Positions 34,912 to 46,487 are shown, numbered from the stretch's first letter. The stretch is 64,000 nt of DNA from Saturnia japonica (GCA_033032175.1 CM065321.1:5788501-5852500); one strand, 5' to 3'. The notes: generated by a model not told the origin, from the letters alone. Numbers and translations are program-made.

Positions 34912-36631
34912 TAATTGTATTCTTTCCATAGAATCCACAGATACCAATTTACGCTTTTTTCTACAATCAGGATTGTTAAGGAGTTAAAACCGACGGCTAG
35001 ATAATGAAATTGAATGTTAAGGTAGGTTTGTTGCTAGTGTGTAGGTAGATTGCTACGATAAGATATACAAAATTAGGCGTGAAGACAAAAGTCACGGTAC
35101 AATAACAACAATAAAAATCGTCCAGGGTCACACCTCTAATCTTCCCGTTTGATTAATGACTAGTCCATGTTTTTCATTTGTCTTCGGCCACTTATTTAGA
35201 CGTTAATTCGTATGTAATTACGCGCCAAGGTGGATCTCGAGGTCATGTTTTGTAATGTGAACTTCTTCAAGTGGAAACACCTGATTATTTTGTTTTGTAC
35301 CTTGGAACTTATTAATGATCAACCACCATCTCTGTTTTACACTTTTACGCCTTTGGTAGTCTAACCTTTTTTTTGTAAAATCGTTTAGATTATCATGCCG
35401 TTGTCCTATTCAGATTGGATAAGTCGTGAAGTTGTCATTTTAATTCAATTTTATCACTACCTACATTTTGTAAATTGTTCAAAAAGTATATAAACTATTA
35501 ACGTACATTCATACTTGTCGATTAAACTGTTATGTCTAAAAAACTTCTAAGCATTAGATGTTCATCGCAATCGTAAGAACAGAAAAATAAAAAAATTCTA
35601 CCAAACTTAGATATTTAAGCCTTTTTTGTCGTTATTGTTTGAATCAATACTAACTTGAGGGTATTTTTAATATTAAAATTTATATTAAAATACTTATTAC
35701 ATAGAATGTCTATATTAAATGATCTATAGATATTTAATTTACTTAAATTAAGCTTCATATTATATGCCCGAAGAAATTATGAAATTGTTAGCGAGCAACT
35801 CGAGTTTCATTAATTAATTAATTCCATTTATAGTAATCGAGATTCCGTACAATGGCTTACACTGGTGACGTCAGGCAACTCAAAAGCTCTTAACTTTTTA
35901 AAGTTACACTTATAACATTTTTCAACCGCACAGTGTCGAAATAAACTTAAAATAGATACCCTCGCGGTCACAGCATTACATATGACAAAGCCGCTAGGAA
36001 CAGCGAGCGCAAACCACTCGGTAAACAAGCGTTTATTATCAAGATCATAAACCGTTGCGTTTATTGGTGCAGTGTGGGTGGCCCCTTACTCTCATGTGAA
36101 CAGGCCGCGACAGAAATAGCCTTTGAATATTAGTGTTTGGATTTAGTATTACGGGGTGTATTGAACTTTTTAAACACAGAGACATTACCATTGATGCTCC
36201 TGTGGAAACTGTCTAATTTTTTGTACAAACTTTTTTTACATTTATGAGAAAAATTCTTACACTATTTTCTCTATTGGCATGATAATTATATTAAAGTACC
36301 TACTAACACGTTGATTATTATTAAATTACTAACCAAAGTAAAATATTATAGGTAGATTACTTTCCGAATTGAATCCTTCGATGCTTACATAATAAATACA
36401 CCTATTCTTTTTTTTTACCTAAAACGTGATAGCTTGTTTTTCGAAATTATATTTGAATAAGGTATATTTTTCCAATTACTTCTGATAAATTTGGATATGA
36501 AAATATGTAATGTTATTTGGGTTACCACCATGGGTCACACTACTACTTATATACTATTTCTCAAAAGTGTTTTTTTTTAACGCTATAGTTTTAGCATTGT
36601 AGCCATTATTTCCCCTGATCATTAGTTACGA
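34912..36631. other. Non-coding; two moderate-GC islands
   Basis: Bases 35130-35290 (GACTAGTCCATGTTTTTCAT, ACGCGCCAAGGTGGATCTCG) and 35830-36130 (GGCTTACACTGGTGACGTCA, GTGGGTGGCCCCTTACTCTC) are non-repetitive and GC-richer; the second includes a CRE-like TGACGTCA at 35871. They are candidate regulatory elements. The rest is AT-rich. Confidence 0.25.
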
Positions 36632-36790
36632 TGTGGCCCAAGATGGTAGCACGCTAATCCTAGTGAGAGGACTGGCTCTCAAGTACAGCTGCCGAAATAC
36701 ATCTATAGGTGCTTGGAAACAGAGGCGATTTACCAATTTGTCGGCGGGCATTACAAAAAGCCCTACCACCGCCAGCATCATTTTACTGTT
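36632..36790 (-). repeat. Dispersed repeat family S, copy 3
   Basis: GTGGCCCAAGATGGTAGCAC, GAGGACTGGCTCTCAAGTAC and AGCTGCCGAAATACATCTAT match 3858-3950 and 56512-56590; CCCTACCACC closes the block. The copy is truncated relative to copy 1. Confidence 0.55.
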
Positions 36791-36980
36791 AATTCATCGT
36801 CAAAATTAATTATTAAAACATCATTTTAAAGGTTATATTTCCCAATATCTTTAGGCAAAACGTTTAAAAATAAAGTTTTTATAAAAAAAAAAAATTATTA
36901 GGAATATCATCTGTTGATGCTAATGAAAATATATAACAAAACGTTTAACTAATGTGGCAGCTTAGATTCTTTAAATTAAA

Positions 36981-37776
36981 CTAGCGGTGTGCCCGCGGCT
37001 CCACGCGCGTTTCTTACTACGCAATAATTATTGAAATCCCTTTATTTTTACTCATATTGTTGACAATTCATATGGCGTATCAATTGAGGAGTCGCATGTA
37101 TTTCCCGTGTACAATTTTCATCAAAATCGGTTGAAAACTATTATGCTAATGTACAATTTCTAATGCATTGATAACAATTCATACAGCCTCTCAGTTACAG
37201 TATAATGGAACATATTTCCCGTCTACAAAATTTGATCAGAATCGGTTGAGAATTGATGAATATTAAACTTTTTGAATTACTTTTTTTTATTCTAAAAGTA
37301 ATATTGACAATTTATACAGCTCATTAATTATGTAAATAGTTAGTCTTCCCGTGTATAAAATTTCATCAAAATGGGTTACGAATTAATGAAATTTGAAATT
37401 TTTGAAAATTCATTTTTTACGGTTCCCAAAAGTGTTATTGAAAATTTTCATTACCTTATCATTCATGCAATGACTTATACTTCCCGTGTACATAATTGAA
37501 ATAACGAAAATATTTTTTTTTTGAATTTTTTCTTTACATTACCTAAAAGTAATATTGAAATTTCCTATACTATGATATAAGCATCCCGTGTACAAAATTT
37601 CATAAGAATCGGTCAAGCCGTTTTTGAGTTAAATCCGGACATACAAACAGACAGACTGACGGACAAAAAAAAAGACATATTCGTGATCAGTATCATTCAT
37701 ATAATATGCGTATCGGGAATTTTTGGAAAAATATTAAAAATACAGACAGGATTACAGATTTATTAATAAAGATAGC
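36981..37776 (+). repeat. Element with internal array of about 110-130-bp units
   Basis: Starts CTAGCGGTGTGCCCGCGGC and ends near TTTATTAATAAAGATAGC. In between, the landmark CCCGTGTACAAAATTTCAT recurs in degraded form at about 37107, 37218, 37350, 37482 and 37591. Spacings are near 111, 132, 132 and 109. Most units also share a downstream ATCGGTTGA/GGTTACGA block and several share an upstream TATTGACAATT(C/T)ATA(C/T) block. The last unit runs into CAGACAGACTGACGGAC. This is an ancient internal tandem array inside a dispersed repeat; no frame is present. Confidence 0.55.
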
Positions 37777-37805
37777 TATATTTATATAATACCAAATAAA
37801 AAACA

Positions 37806-37962
37806 AAAGAAAATCATAGATGGGCTTATCACTATGAGTATTGTGGTCACACCGCTATATTATTGCATATGCATCGGCTGATTTCCGAACACGACAAACC
37901 AAAAGAAAATTATAGATGGGATTATTACTGTTTCTATTGTATTATCAATATGAATCCAACAC
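37806..37962 (-). repeat. Dispersed repeat family C, reverse copy with two units
   Basis: AAAGAAAATCATAGATGGG at 37806 and AAAGAAAATTATAGATGGG at 37902 repeat at 96 bp. The spacer includes TTGCATATGCATCGGCTGA and TTCCGAACACGACA. It is the reverse of 1567-1745, which also has two units. Confidence 0.55.
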
Positions 37963-38384
37963 ATTATCCGTCTTTATAAAACTTCAAAAATAATTAAAAT
38001 CATACCTTATTGAACCGGCCATTCCTTTCTTACCAAAACATAAATATGAATGGGTTCTTCATACAAACTTTCACCCAAGTTTTATTTTCACCATATGGAA
38101 TAACAATGAAATAATTACCTTGTTGCAAAACTGTAAAATCAAGATAATTTACAATAGGTATAACGCTTAGAATATATAAAAACCGCGAGCCGCGGTTTGA
38201 GAGCATCATCAAATATAACAGTAATTATGCCGTACTGCGTTTAAACAGTTTAAAAACACTTCAGCCAATCTTAAAAAGAATACTGGACTATCATTTAATA
38301 GGTAATTATTAGAATTACAATACATTTCCAATTAACACGGAAACAGATATTTCTCTCTTACATACTTTCATCTCTTATTTTTTA

Positions 38385-38545
38385 CCCTTAAAGTTTTATT
38401 TGCGGTACAAAAAGTACCCTACCCTATGTTCTTTCCCAGGGTCCAATCTATCTCTATACGTAAATTCATCGAAATTGGTTAGGCGTGAAAGCGTAACAGA
38501 CAGACAGAGTTAGGTACTTTCGAATTTATAATATTAGTATGGATA
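38385..38545 (+). repeat. Lepidopteran-type repeat tail
   Basis: AAAGTACCCTACCCTATGTT, TCTTTCCCAGGGTCC, ATCGAAATTGGTTAGGCGTG, AAAGCGTAACAGACAGACAG and the end TTTATAATATTAGTATGGAT form the 3' part of a repeat I know to be abundant in Lepidoptera. The 5' part (TAGCTGTGCCC terminus) is missing, so this copy is truncated. Confidence 0.6.
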
Positions 38546-40115
38546 ATTTGCGTAGCATTTGCATGTGTCAGATAGAGTATTATTTAACGTAAGACGTCAT
38601 CGATCGACTACCTTAACAAAAGTCGAACAACTTGACCACTAAATTAATTTGCATTGTTTGACAAAACAAATCAACGTATTTTCTGATCAGCAATCTCTTT
38701 AAAAAAAAAAGCAGAAACAAAATAAAAATTAATGAACATCACACCAATAAATCCTATTGTCCTCTAATACAAAATTATTACCAAACTTTTACAGTAAGGT
38801 CTTCGGGTCGAGCAACATTAATTAATTTGGATTGTCACAATTTATTACGTTGTTAGTTAAACTCTATACACGGTAATGATTCGGTAGTGATTTCTTCAAT
38901 ACAACACAATCAATAACAATATGAAATTAATTAACTTCTATTTAATCTTTGATCTGTGTTTACACTCAAATCTATATTAAACGAATAATTGTAATTGTCA
39001 TTAGCCTGCGTGGTGAACCTGTAAAGTTTTAAACCTGTCATAGTAACTGTCGAGCAATTTGTTTCAGCAATATCCCGTTTATATACAGTTGTCAACTATT
39101 TTGAGCGAAACTTTTTTGGGCATGATGGAACTAAATCTTCAGAGTAAAATTTTTTGCAACGTTTTAAAATAAACGTTTTTACAACGCAGGTTTTCTAAGG
39201 CAAAATGACGGAAAATTTGGCCAGGGTGAGAGAGAGGTTAAAAGAAAGAACTAAGAAGCTTATGAGCTTAAAGAGATAGATGAGCGATAGAATGAGACAT
39301 GTGTACGCGCCCTTGAAACAAAGCAATGATGACGAGTAAAGTAATATGTATTAGAAAAAGAGAAGGATATTTAATAAGAAGAATATTTTTGATCATTAAA
39401 GGAGATTGATTTCAATCGTATGAACTATACGCGCGTTATACCTGAACAACTGTCGATTATTTTTCAGGTCATAGTTGTCGTATTCGTTCTTAAATAAAAC
39501 CTATACGTTTCACTCCTGAGCAAAGAACTGTTTCCATGTTACGTAGTCGAATGTGTGCTTGTTTCGCGAATTGACGCGTCTCAGCGACGCTGTATCTTTC
39601 TGTGTATAATGTTTGTAGATACATTTCATAACAATATATTTTGGTTTTTCTAAAAAATTATTACATAAACGAGTGATGAAGACTTCAGAATGGTGTTAAA
39701 ATTTAAACATAAAATTCGAATACTTTATTCCCACATAAACGAACTTTCCTTTAAAAATCGCCGCGTTCACAAGTTCCTGTCACACTAACGAGTCTGGCAA
39801 ATCCTAACAACAATCTTTAATAAATTAAGCCATTCCATTATTAGCCTTATGCTATTAGCTTTAAGAGCGAATTTATTATTTAATGTTGCTTGTTATAAAT
39901 ATTCCTTCCAACTTTATGATAACAATTAGGCAAGTTTTATAGTTTTATTGGTGACCGGGATCTCACTGTCAACTTCTGAGAACGGTGCACGTCCGAGATG
40001 TCATTACCGATCGTAAATGAGATGACAGTGCTGTAACAAGTCGATTGACGACCGATATTTATGGTACAAAAGTATGCAGTTTGAATTAATAGGAAATATT
40101 ATTTCGATCTGATGG
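38546..40115. other. Non-coding
   Basis: No gene is supported. Bases 39190-39310 (GGCCAGGGTGAGAGAGAGGT) and 39950-40060 are of somewhat higher GC and non-repetitive. No motif-bearing frame is found. Confidence 0.3.
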
Positions 40116-40595
40116 TTATATTTCGGTGAGCGGGCGCGTCCGTAGCTTCTGTTTGGGGTTTTTATCGCTTATTATACGTGGTTGTTGATCGTCGGATGGA
40201 TTATTTTCGTGTAACTTATATGAAGATTTTTTTTTTTTTTTAATGTAGTATTTGATCCCAGTCAGATCTTTGAAAAAATAATAAAGGGTTTCGGTGTGAG
40301 TATAACTCAACTTGATTGGCAATCGGAAAGGCGCTTGGCCAAATGTGTCGATGAATAGTGGAGTAAATTGGGTGGAGGACAAACGGAGTGTAGGAAGATC
40401 TGTTGGGAAATAACAATAAGGATTTATCGACAATAAGACAGGAATTATAGATGCATTATATGATCTTACAGATTTTGAAAACAGAATAGACTTAGCTGGT
40501 GCTATTTGGGTTGTGGACGTCAAATATATTTTCGGGAAGACCTGGAGAAGTCTGCACAGGAGAAGGATGTAAGATGTTAAAGGGAAGAGGCACAT
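40116..40595 (-). CDS. Unidentified 159-codon open frame (doubtful)
   Basis: This is the longest open frame outside the retrotransposons. The first third is hydrophobic (MCLFPLTSYILLLC at the start, which could mimic a signal or membrane segment). The middle is Pro/Thr/Ser-rich. A run of lysines from an A14 tract sits near residues 118-122, and the end is polar (NPSDDQQPRIISDKNPKQKL). I recognise no domain. The A tract could be a fossil retroposon tail on this strand. The plus strand here is purine-rich, which alone would favour open frames on the minus strand. Probably not a gene. Confidence 0.15.
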   Translation of the reverse strand: MCLFPLTSYILLLCRLLQVFPKIYLTSTTQIAPAKSILFSKSVRSYNASIIPVLLSINPYCYFPTDLPTLRLSSTQFTPLFIDTFGQAPFRLPIKLSYTHTETLYYFFKDLTGIKYYIKKKKKSSYKLHENNPSDDQQPRIISDKNPKQKLRTRPLTEI

Positions 40596-40995
40596 TCCTT
40601 GTAGTGGAACGATAAATTGTTCATGATAATAATAATAAAATATACCGATAAATATTGTGCTATATGCTATAGATTCATTTGTGTGATTTTATAAAGCATG
40701 CTACGATTTCGTCGTTCTACTATGCTGAAATCGTATATATATTGATGGTATGTTGAAACGAAATGATAACTTGTCATTAGCACATCCCTGCATAGCTGTA
40801 CCTACTGACATACGTATATAGGTACATGAGTTCCCATCATGACACGTGATGCCGCAGGCGGTGTAACTCCAATGCAGGGTGAGATATCAAATGTCATACG
40901 CAAGGCCTTGTAGTTTGTCCATTATTAATTGCTCTATTGTATTGATTTCTCATATATTTCATGCTCCGAATTCATAATCACAAATGATAAAAGCA
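40596..40995. other. Non-coding
   Basis: Nothing is supported. The sequence is AT-rich with a short GC-richer patch at 40840-40880. Confidence 0.3.
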
Positions 40996-41222
40996 ATGAT
41001 GGCTCTGTGGTAGCATGTACGGATAACGCGTCGTTTGATATAAGTTCGAATCTGTGCAATAAGCCTAAGCTTTCGGTGAAGGAAGACATCGTGATGAAAC
41101 CATAGCACAGTAGGGCATTTTCTATTAATAGCTAACAACCTCAAGTAGAAATTCTGTCTATAAACTCCTATAGCCCCTATGGGTGTTCCAGCAACTTTAC
41201 TTGAGAGCCAGTAGTCTCCTAT
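40996..41222 (+). repeat. Dispersed repeat family S, copy 4 (tRNA-like head)
   Basis: GATGGCTCTGTGGTAGCATG, then TAAGTTCGAATCTGTGC as a box-B-like element, then GAAGACATCGTGATGAAACC, AACAACCTCAAGTAGAAATT, and CTTGAGAGCCAGTAGTC at the end. The head could be tRNA-derived (box A in the GTGGTAGCATG region, box B about 40 bases on). It is the best-preserved 5' end of the family in the window. Confidence 0.6.
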
Positions 41223-41479
41223 TAATCTACTAATAAAAACAATCCAACCCTCATAATTAAAAAAATCTTGATGAAAACCAAACTCTACCTACAAACAATT
41301 CTAGGGCATTTTCTGGTGACCGCTTAGATAGTTACCAATGTTGAGTTTCAAAATCTTCACCAGCACGTTTCTGCCTTCGGGCAGCTTTAAGAGTATTTGG
41401 CAACCACAAATTACTCTTTATAGCGTCATACAACCTTGTGATATCAGGTGAGACGTGGTTAAACACTGACACACATTAT

Positions 41480-41770
41480 AATAAAATGAAACCCATGAAT
41501 TTTAAGGAATTTTCATCGTGCGTGTGATCATAAATACCACTACACAGAACAGCGTGACCAAGATCGGCTACATTATGAGCTGTATCACTCGGAACGGCGT
41601 CATCAATATCCGTAGCAATGTGAACAGTCCGATACGTGGATTGAGAAACATCTAGACCTTTTTTGATCTGAATACGGTGTTGGCCGGGAGGGCTTTGACA
41701 ACTTCACCCAGCTTGGAAGCGCGGAAGACACTCAGCAAAGAATCATCTTGCCCTAGCAATCAGCACTTTT
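41480..41770 (-). other. Coding-like remnant, unidentified
   Basis: On the minus strand one frame reads from about 41680 to 41487 without a stop and with varied codons, including residues DIDDAVPSDTAHNVADLGHA and, close after, SGIYDHTHDENS. A second frame is nearly open over the same bases. The text reads like genuine protein, unlike the surrounding AT-rich chance frames, but no ATG start or domain is recognised. A decayed transposon gene or a retroposed exon are both possible. Confidence 0.25.
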
Positions 41771-42134
41771 AACAGCACCCAATCAATAAAAGAAACACGA
41801 GATCAATAGTAGGTCGGTAATAGTATGCTTTCAATAATCAGACCGACATTTTTTTCATTATAATTTATGGTTATTATTTCTTCGGGGACAATATATAATC
41901 AAAGCTACACTGCATGCATAATCATTTGGATAATTCACGCATCGCATAGAAATATTGGTACAATCTCGCTACCTATGTATTATTTCCGACCGAATGAATA
42001 AGATAATGTTGTGATCGGATGCATAATGATGGTTAAATTAATGTGTCTACCTATTTGGAAGCTCGTCTGTCAGGAGATCGCTTTTGTTGTGTGGTCTAAT
42101 TTATAAAAGAAAAGCTTATATTTGTAATGTATTG

Positions 42135-42470
42135 ATGATTTGAGACATACCTCACGCATCTCTTCTAATAGGGTAGGCAGACACCACGTCCACTTGCTAC
42201 GATCTTGGCATACCCAACACCCCGATTCACACTCGATTTATAAATTTGTTTAGTCATTCTCCTATCATTCATCCTCTCTACATGTCCAAACCATCTAAGC
42301 ATCCCTTTCTCGATCCATGTGTGACTAGATCTTTTTTCACACGACAAATTTCTCTTTTCACAATATTTCTTATCCTGTCACTCAATATCACTCCTAACAT
42401 ACCTCTTAGCGCTCTCACTTCTGCTGCATTATTCTACTTTCATGCTTTTTCAGCCACACCCAGCTTTGAC
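42135..42470 (-). pseudogene. LINE ORF2 C-terminal remnant
   Basis: On the minus strand, residues AEVRALRGMLGVILSDRIRN are followed, after a frame break near 42320-42335, by EKGMLRWFGHVERMNDRRMT and KQIYKSSVN. This order (E.RALR.M.GV...DRIRN, then I.KGMLRWFGHVERM....TK.IY) is well known from the C-terminal region of RTE/CR1-like insect endonuclease-RT proteins. The 60-codon frame 42165-42347 covers only the second half. No RT domain is present, so this is a dead 5'-truncated copy. Confidence 0.7.
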
Positions 42471-42708
42471 TTTCAGCTTTTTATTTGGTTTTTGATTTAT
42501 AATATCAGACGATACTGCAAATGCCAAATCTTAAAGTTTCTATTTCTTTCTGTGGACTTATTATCCGGAAATAAACCAAAATTTAAATTTACTGAAATAG
42601 TTTACACGCTTCATTATTAAACAATCTGGAATTACATAGGAGAAAACTACACTTGTCAGTTTAGATTACCTATTTCTCCATTATAAATATTCTTGTATAC
42701 CACAAAGG
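42471..42708. other. Non-coding
   Basis: AT-rich; nothing is recognised. Confidence 0.3.
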
Positions 42709-42795
42709 TGGAAATCCAGCATACGGCCTACCTGATGGTAAGCTGCTGCTGTAGCCTATGGACGCTTGTAATACCATAGGTAGTATCTAGGAGCT
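42709..42795 (+). repeat. Dispersed repeat family H, copy 2
   Basis: ATACGGCCTACCTGATGGTA, AGCTGCTGCTGTAGCCTATG and GACGCTTGTAATACCATAGG match 32490-32555 with few changes. The copy ends soon after TAGTATCTAGGAGC. Confidence 0.6.
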
Positions 42796-43074
42796 TTGGA
42801 ATAGCATAAAGTTATTTGGCTGCGATCTTCTGTAGGCAATATGGTGAATGAAAGCGATATATCGATGTTAATTTTAAAGAGTATTTAGAGATCAAAAGAT
42901 TACATGAAACAACATAATTATGTAGCTAATAACAGCATAACTTTTCAACTAATTTGATTTTTCAAATATTACTGTGTATGGATGTTAGTTATCTTATGAT
43001 AATTACGAATATTTAACAAATAACTTCATTATTTCATATTGGAAAATTATACACGTAACATTTAAAAAAATATT
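42796..43074. other. Non-coding
   Basis: AT-rich; nothing is recognised. Confidence 0.3.
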
Positions 43075-43325
43075 AATAGTATACAATATCTACTTATATA
43101 TCTATACATATAATTAACACTCTCTTCATCATGTGGATCATTATATGAATGATAGTGATATCTGGAAGTGACTGCCTCTCTGTGCATCCACTAAATAAAT
43201 TATTAATATGGTTATATTAAAAAGATAAACCTGGTTCTTCTCGATAGCTGGGATATTTTTTGAACTGGTGGTAGTGTTTTAACGTTCATAAGTGCCTTCT
43301 TAAGGCCTAAATTGAATAAATAATT
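43075..43325 (+). repeat. Dispersed repeat family D, copy 2
   Basis: Colinear with 2440-2700: ATGATAGTGATATCTGG, CACTAAATAAATTATTAA, TTCTTCTCGATAGCTGGGAT, GTGTTTTAACGTTCATAAGT and GCCTTCTTAAGGCCTAAATT, ending in GAATAAATAA. I recognise the CATAAGTGCC...TGAATAAA end from lepidopteran repeats. Confidence 0.55.
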
Positions 43326-43551
43326 TTTTGATATTGATTTTTTCTCAACGACAGGCACTAATGTTTTCTTATCGGTTGGAAAAACTAACCTAGTAACCTA
43401 TAATTAGTGTGCTAATAATGGTGGCTGCTCAGAACCTAAACTGAAAGTATATTTATTCTATTTTACGATTAGGTACCTACTATAAAATTAATTTATTTTA
43501 AAAACGAATGAATTTATTTTTTTTGGAACTTTACGTATTTATGCGCTTTAT

Positions 43552-43690
43552 GAAAAAAATGATATCATTGAATTTTTACGATGAGCCCACATTGTACAAG
43601 AAGTCTACTCTGTGAAGTTGCTCGCGGAGACTTGTATTTTGGTGAAGATAGTCACAATCGATTTTGTATGCCACATATGATTCAATAGCT
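43552..43690 (+). repeat. Dispersed repeat family G
   Basis: GAATTTTTACGATGAGCCC, AAGTCTACTCTGTGAAGTTG, CTCGCGGAGACTTGTATTTT and GGTGAAGATAGTCACAATCG. Partial copies lie at 18640-18735 and, reversed, at 17930-17990. Confidence 0.45.
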
Positions 43691-43880
43691 ATTTTGACCG
43701 TAGTAGTCAACCTCTTATAACTTGATACATAGGATTGTAGTCACGACATAGATCTCATGTGCCACGAATGTAGATGCTAGGCAACTTTTACTGACCCCGC
43801 CACGCACCACCGCGGCTGAGACGTGCGGGATGTCCATCTGTACACACACGGAATATAACCACCTATTTCTGTTATGTAAA

Positions 43881-43980
43881 TTTATATAAATAAATAAAAT
43901 TGAAGTGTATGTTTGTAATTTCAAAATAACAACTTTTTACTAATAGCATATCAAAGTGCCGATATACGGTACCTATAACC
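43881..43980 (+). repeat. Dispersed repeat family E, copy 4 (5' fragment)
   Basis: TTTATATAAATAAATAAAAT, GAAGTGTATGTTTGTAATTTC and AAAATAACAACTTTTTACTA match the first 100 bases of family E (6130-6230). The rest is absent. Confidence 0.5.
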
Positions 43981-44225
43981 TAAAAGTTTCTATGTCAAAG
44001 AAACTTTGACCGTCTTGAACAAACACAAAATCTTTTCTATTAGATAATGACCTATTTACTGCTACTTTAATACGTAAAAAAGTCATTTAAATTCTTTCAA
44101 TGGTAAGCAAATCACTGGAGAACAGTTGGAACGATTTAGCTGTAATAGTTTTTTTTTTATGTAGTCTGATTAAGGGGTGTCGAATTACACCTTCAAAGCT
44201 CAGACACCTAAAACCTAACCTGTAC
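43981..44225. other. Non-coding flank of the tandem duplication
   Basis: AT-rich with a T-run near 44150-44158. Nothing else is recognised up to the duplication boundary. Confidence 0.3.
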
Positions 44226-45442
44226 GTGGTGCACCCTGCTAATTAACGAACGAGGGAATAGCGACAGCGTGGTGGTAGGGTTGTTTTACCCCACTGGGAC
44301 GCGACCACCATGCATGTGGTAAATAGTCCATCATAGTGACTCGCTTTTGCGTGTCGCGTTTCAAGTTCTGCCTGTGCATATCCAGTTAAATTAAAGCAGG
44401 CCGGATTGACAACGGCGATTGTCGACGGATTTCGATCTCTCGGTAGTTGCCGTTGTGTTAGGATTGTAGGTGCTTACCATCAAGAACAGTAACGTCAATT
44501 TGTTGTGCTCTTATAAAACAAAAAAAGGTAACATTTTTATTAGATTTTTTTATGAACTCAAAACCTTAACTCACGATACGATTCAAAAGATAGATATCCC
44601 AATTTTTATTTTATTTTGTTTTTATGGCCTTGGAAAACTTTTCGGAAAGAAATATACGGGACAGGTGGCACTGTGGTCGAGCTATTCACTACTAGCTGTA
44701 CCCGCGACTTCGTTCGCGTGGATATTGAAAAACAAAAGCATTTAGTATCTTATGTGTTAATTCAGATCATGAACTATGTGCGTAATAAATTTCATCCAAA
44801 TTCGTTTAACCATTTTTGCTTGACTTCGTAACACATCCAAACACAAAAACTTTCAATTATACTTACTAAGTTAGTACGATATAAAGATAATAAGGATACA
44901 ATACTTATATAGAATATCAAGAGAAATCTGTGTTTTATTTTTATTAAAGTTACGGTGTTATTCTCATAGGTTATATATATACATATTATAGGTTATATAT
45001 GATACATATATTGTAATCCAGAATGTAAACCTTAATAAATTTGTCACTTGGGACGTAGATATTAAAGTGAAAATAATAATAGAAAGTTACTCATATTTCA
45101 CAATCGAAAATAAAGTAATCACAAAACTAAATTGATAATGGTTGATAACGTTTACCCGAATAAAAATTATGTGTTAAATGTATTAATTCCGGAAATTGAC
45201 TTATTTGTGAGTAACAAATATACAAAGTTTCACATTTATTATATTATAGTAGGGTAGTATAAAATTAAACCGTATTTTATTTTATTTAAAGTTACGGTGT
45301 TATCCTTATTGGCTGTCGAAGTATATAAGTACGTCAAATCTAATCCAGAAAGTAAACCTTAATATGTTTATAACATGGAACGTAGGTATTAAAGTGAAAA
45401 CAATATAAAAAATTAATTCATACTTCACAATCGAACATGAAC

Positions 45443-45971
45443 TATACCATTTCCATTTCTTTATCTTCTCGATGACAGCTCCTGTGAAAACTCGAACGAG
45501 CGTCTTTTTAACATTATGTATGCATTATTTTATAAAAATATGACTTTTACACACGTACAAGGTTATACCAGAGTCGGAGAAACTGGTAGGGATGGAGCTA
45601 TATCTATCGATAAACGTAACACGATAACAGACCCGATATTTTTTTACTAAATATAAGAAACTAAACTACTGCCGGATAGTTTTGTACAAATTTATTAACT
45701 AATATTATATTTCATTACAAGATGTTACACGTATTAAATTTTGATTGATAATACCAACATCTTCAAAATTTTCGAAGCTGTTGTAAAATAAGTAGGTATA
45801 GTAGACAATGAAACGAAATAATTATAACGACAGGTAATCCTTATTTATTTATTTTAATCAAAATCTGATGAATCGTCACTGTTATTCGATGGTTATTACT
45901 TATTTTGTCACAACACTACACCTATCAAATTAGAACTGTCATCGAGAAAATAAAGAAATGGAAATAGTATA
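45443..45971. mobile_element. MITE-like element with 38-bp terminal inverted repeats
   Basis: The left end ATACCATTTCCATTTCTTTA, continuing through TTCTCGATGACAGCTC, is mirrored at 45933-45970 by GAACTGTCATCGAGAAAATA and then AAGAAATGGAAATAGTAT. This is 38 bp with three mismatches. TATA flanks both ends and may be a TA/TATA target duplication. The length is about 525 bp with no frame, so it is a non-autonomous DNA element. A second copy is in unit 2 of the duplication. Confidence 0.7.
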
Positions 45972-46295
45972 TCTATATACATAAATTGATAGCAGTAGTT
46001 AAGCTATGACTTTTACCAGGATAAAAAGTAGGTACAGTTAGATTTTAAATTATATACCGCTGAAGTTGATGATGTGAAGGGGTGGGGGACGTGGAAGAGC
46101 GAAAGCTAATAGTTTTGAGATATTTTTTCTTTCAATTTTAAGGTTATGTCTTTCTAGGTATTGTACATGAATTTTTAACGAATAATTATTTGTTTCTGTC
46201 ACTGGTCGACTGCTGCACGGCCCGCTCGCTTCGCTTGGACGGCTCGTGTATTAAGATCTTAGTTCAAACATAAACTAACCACAAACGCATATTGA

Positions 46296-46410
46296 TAACA
46301 GTAGTTAAGGTATAATTTCTACTGGGATAAAAAGTATCCTATGTGTTACTATGTGATTGAGTAAGAAACATCCAAATATCCTAATTTTCACATTTATAAT
46401 ATTAGTACGA
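46296..46410 (+). repeat. Dispersed repeat family B, unit 1 copy
   Basis: CAGTAGTTAAGGTATAATTTC, GGGATAAAAAGTATCCTATG and CATTTATAATATTAGTACG. It is the plus-strand counterpart of 1386-1542. A shorter scrap of the same block is at 45988-46035. Confidence 0.5.
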
Positions 46411-46487
46411 CTAGTACGATTGGAAAGGGTAGAACGACCTCTGCCGGGCCTCCTAGTTTCAAGTAAATGGTTACTTTATTTTTATTA

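Noticed and set aside
37000..37680. CRISPR-like spaced repeats
   Set aside because: Units are diverged, spacing varies (109-132 bp), there are no unique spacers of equal length, and the DNA is eukaryotic.
41030..41080. Functional tRNA gene suggested by GTTCGAATC
   Set aside because: No cloverleaf with paired acceptor and anticodon arms can be drawn; the box belongs to a SINE-like repeat.
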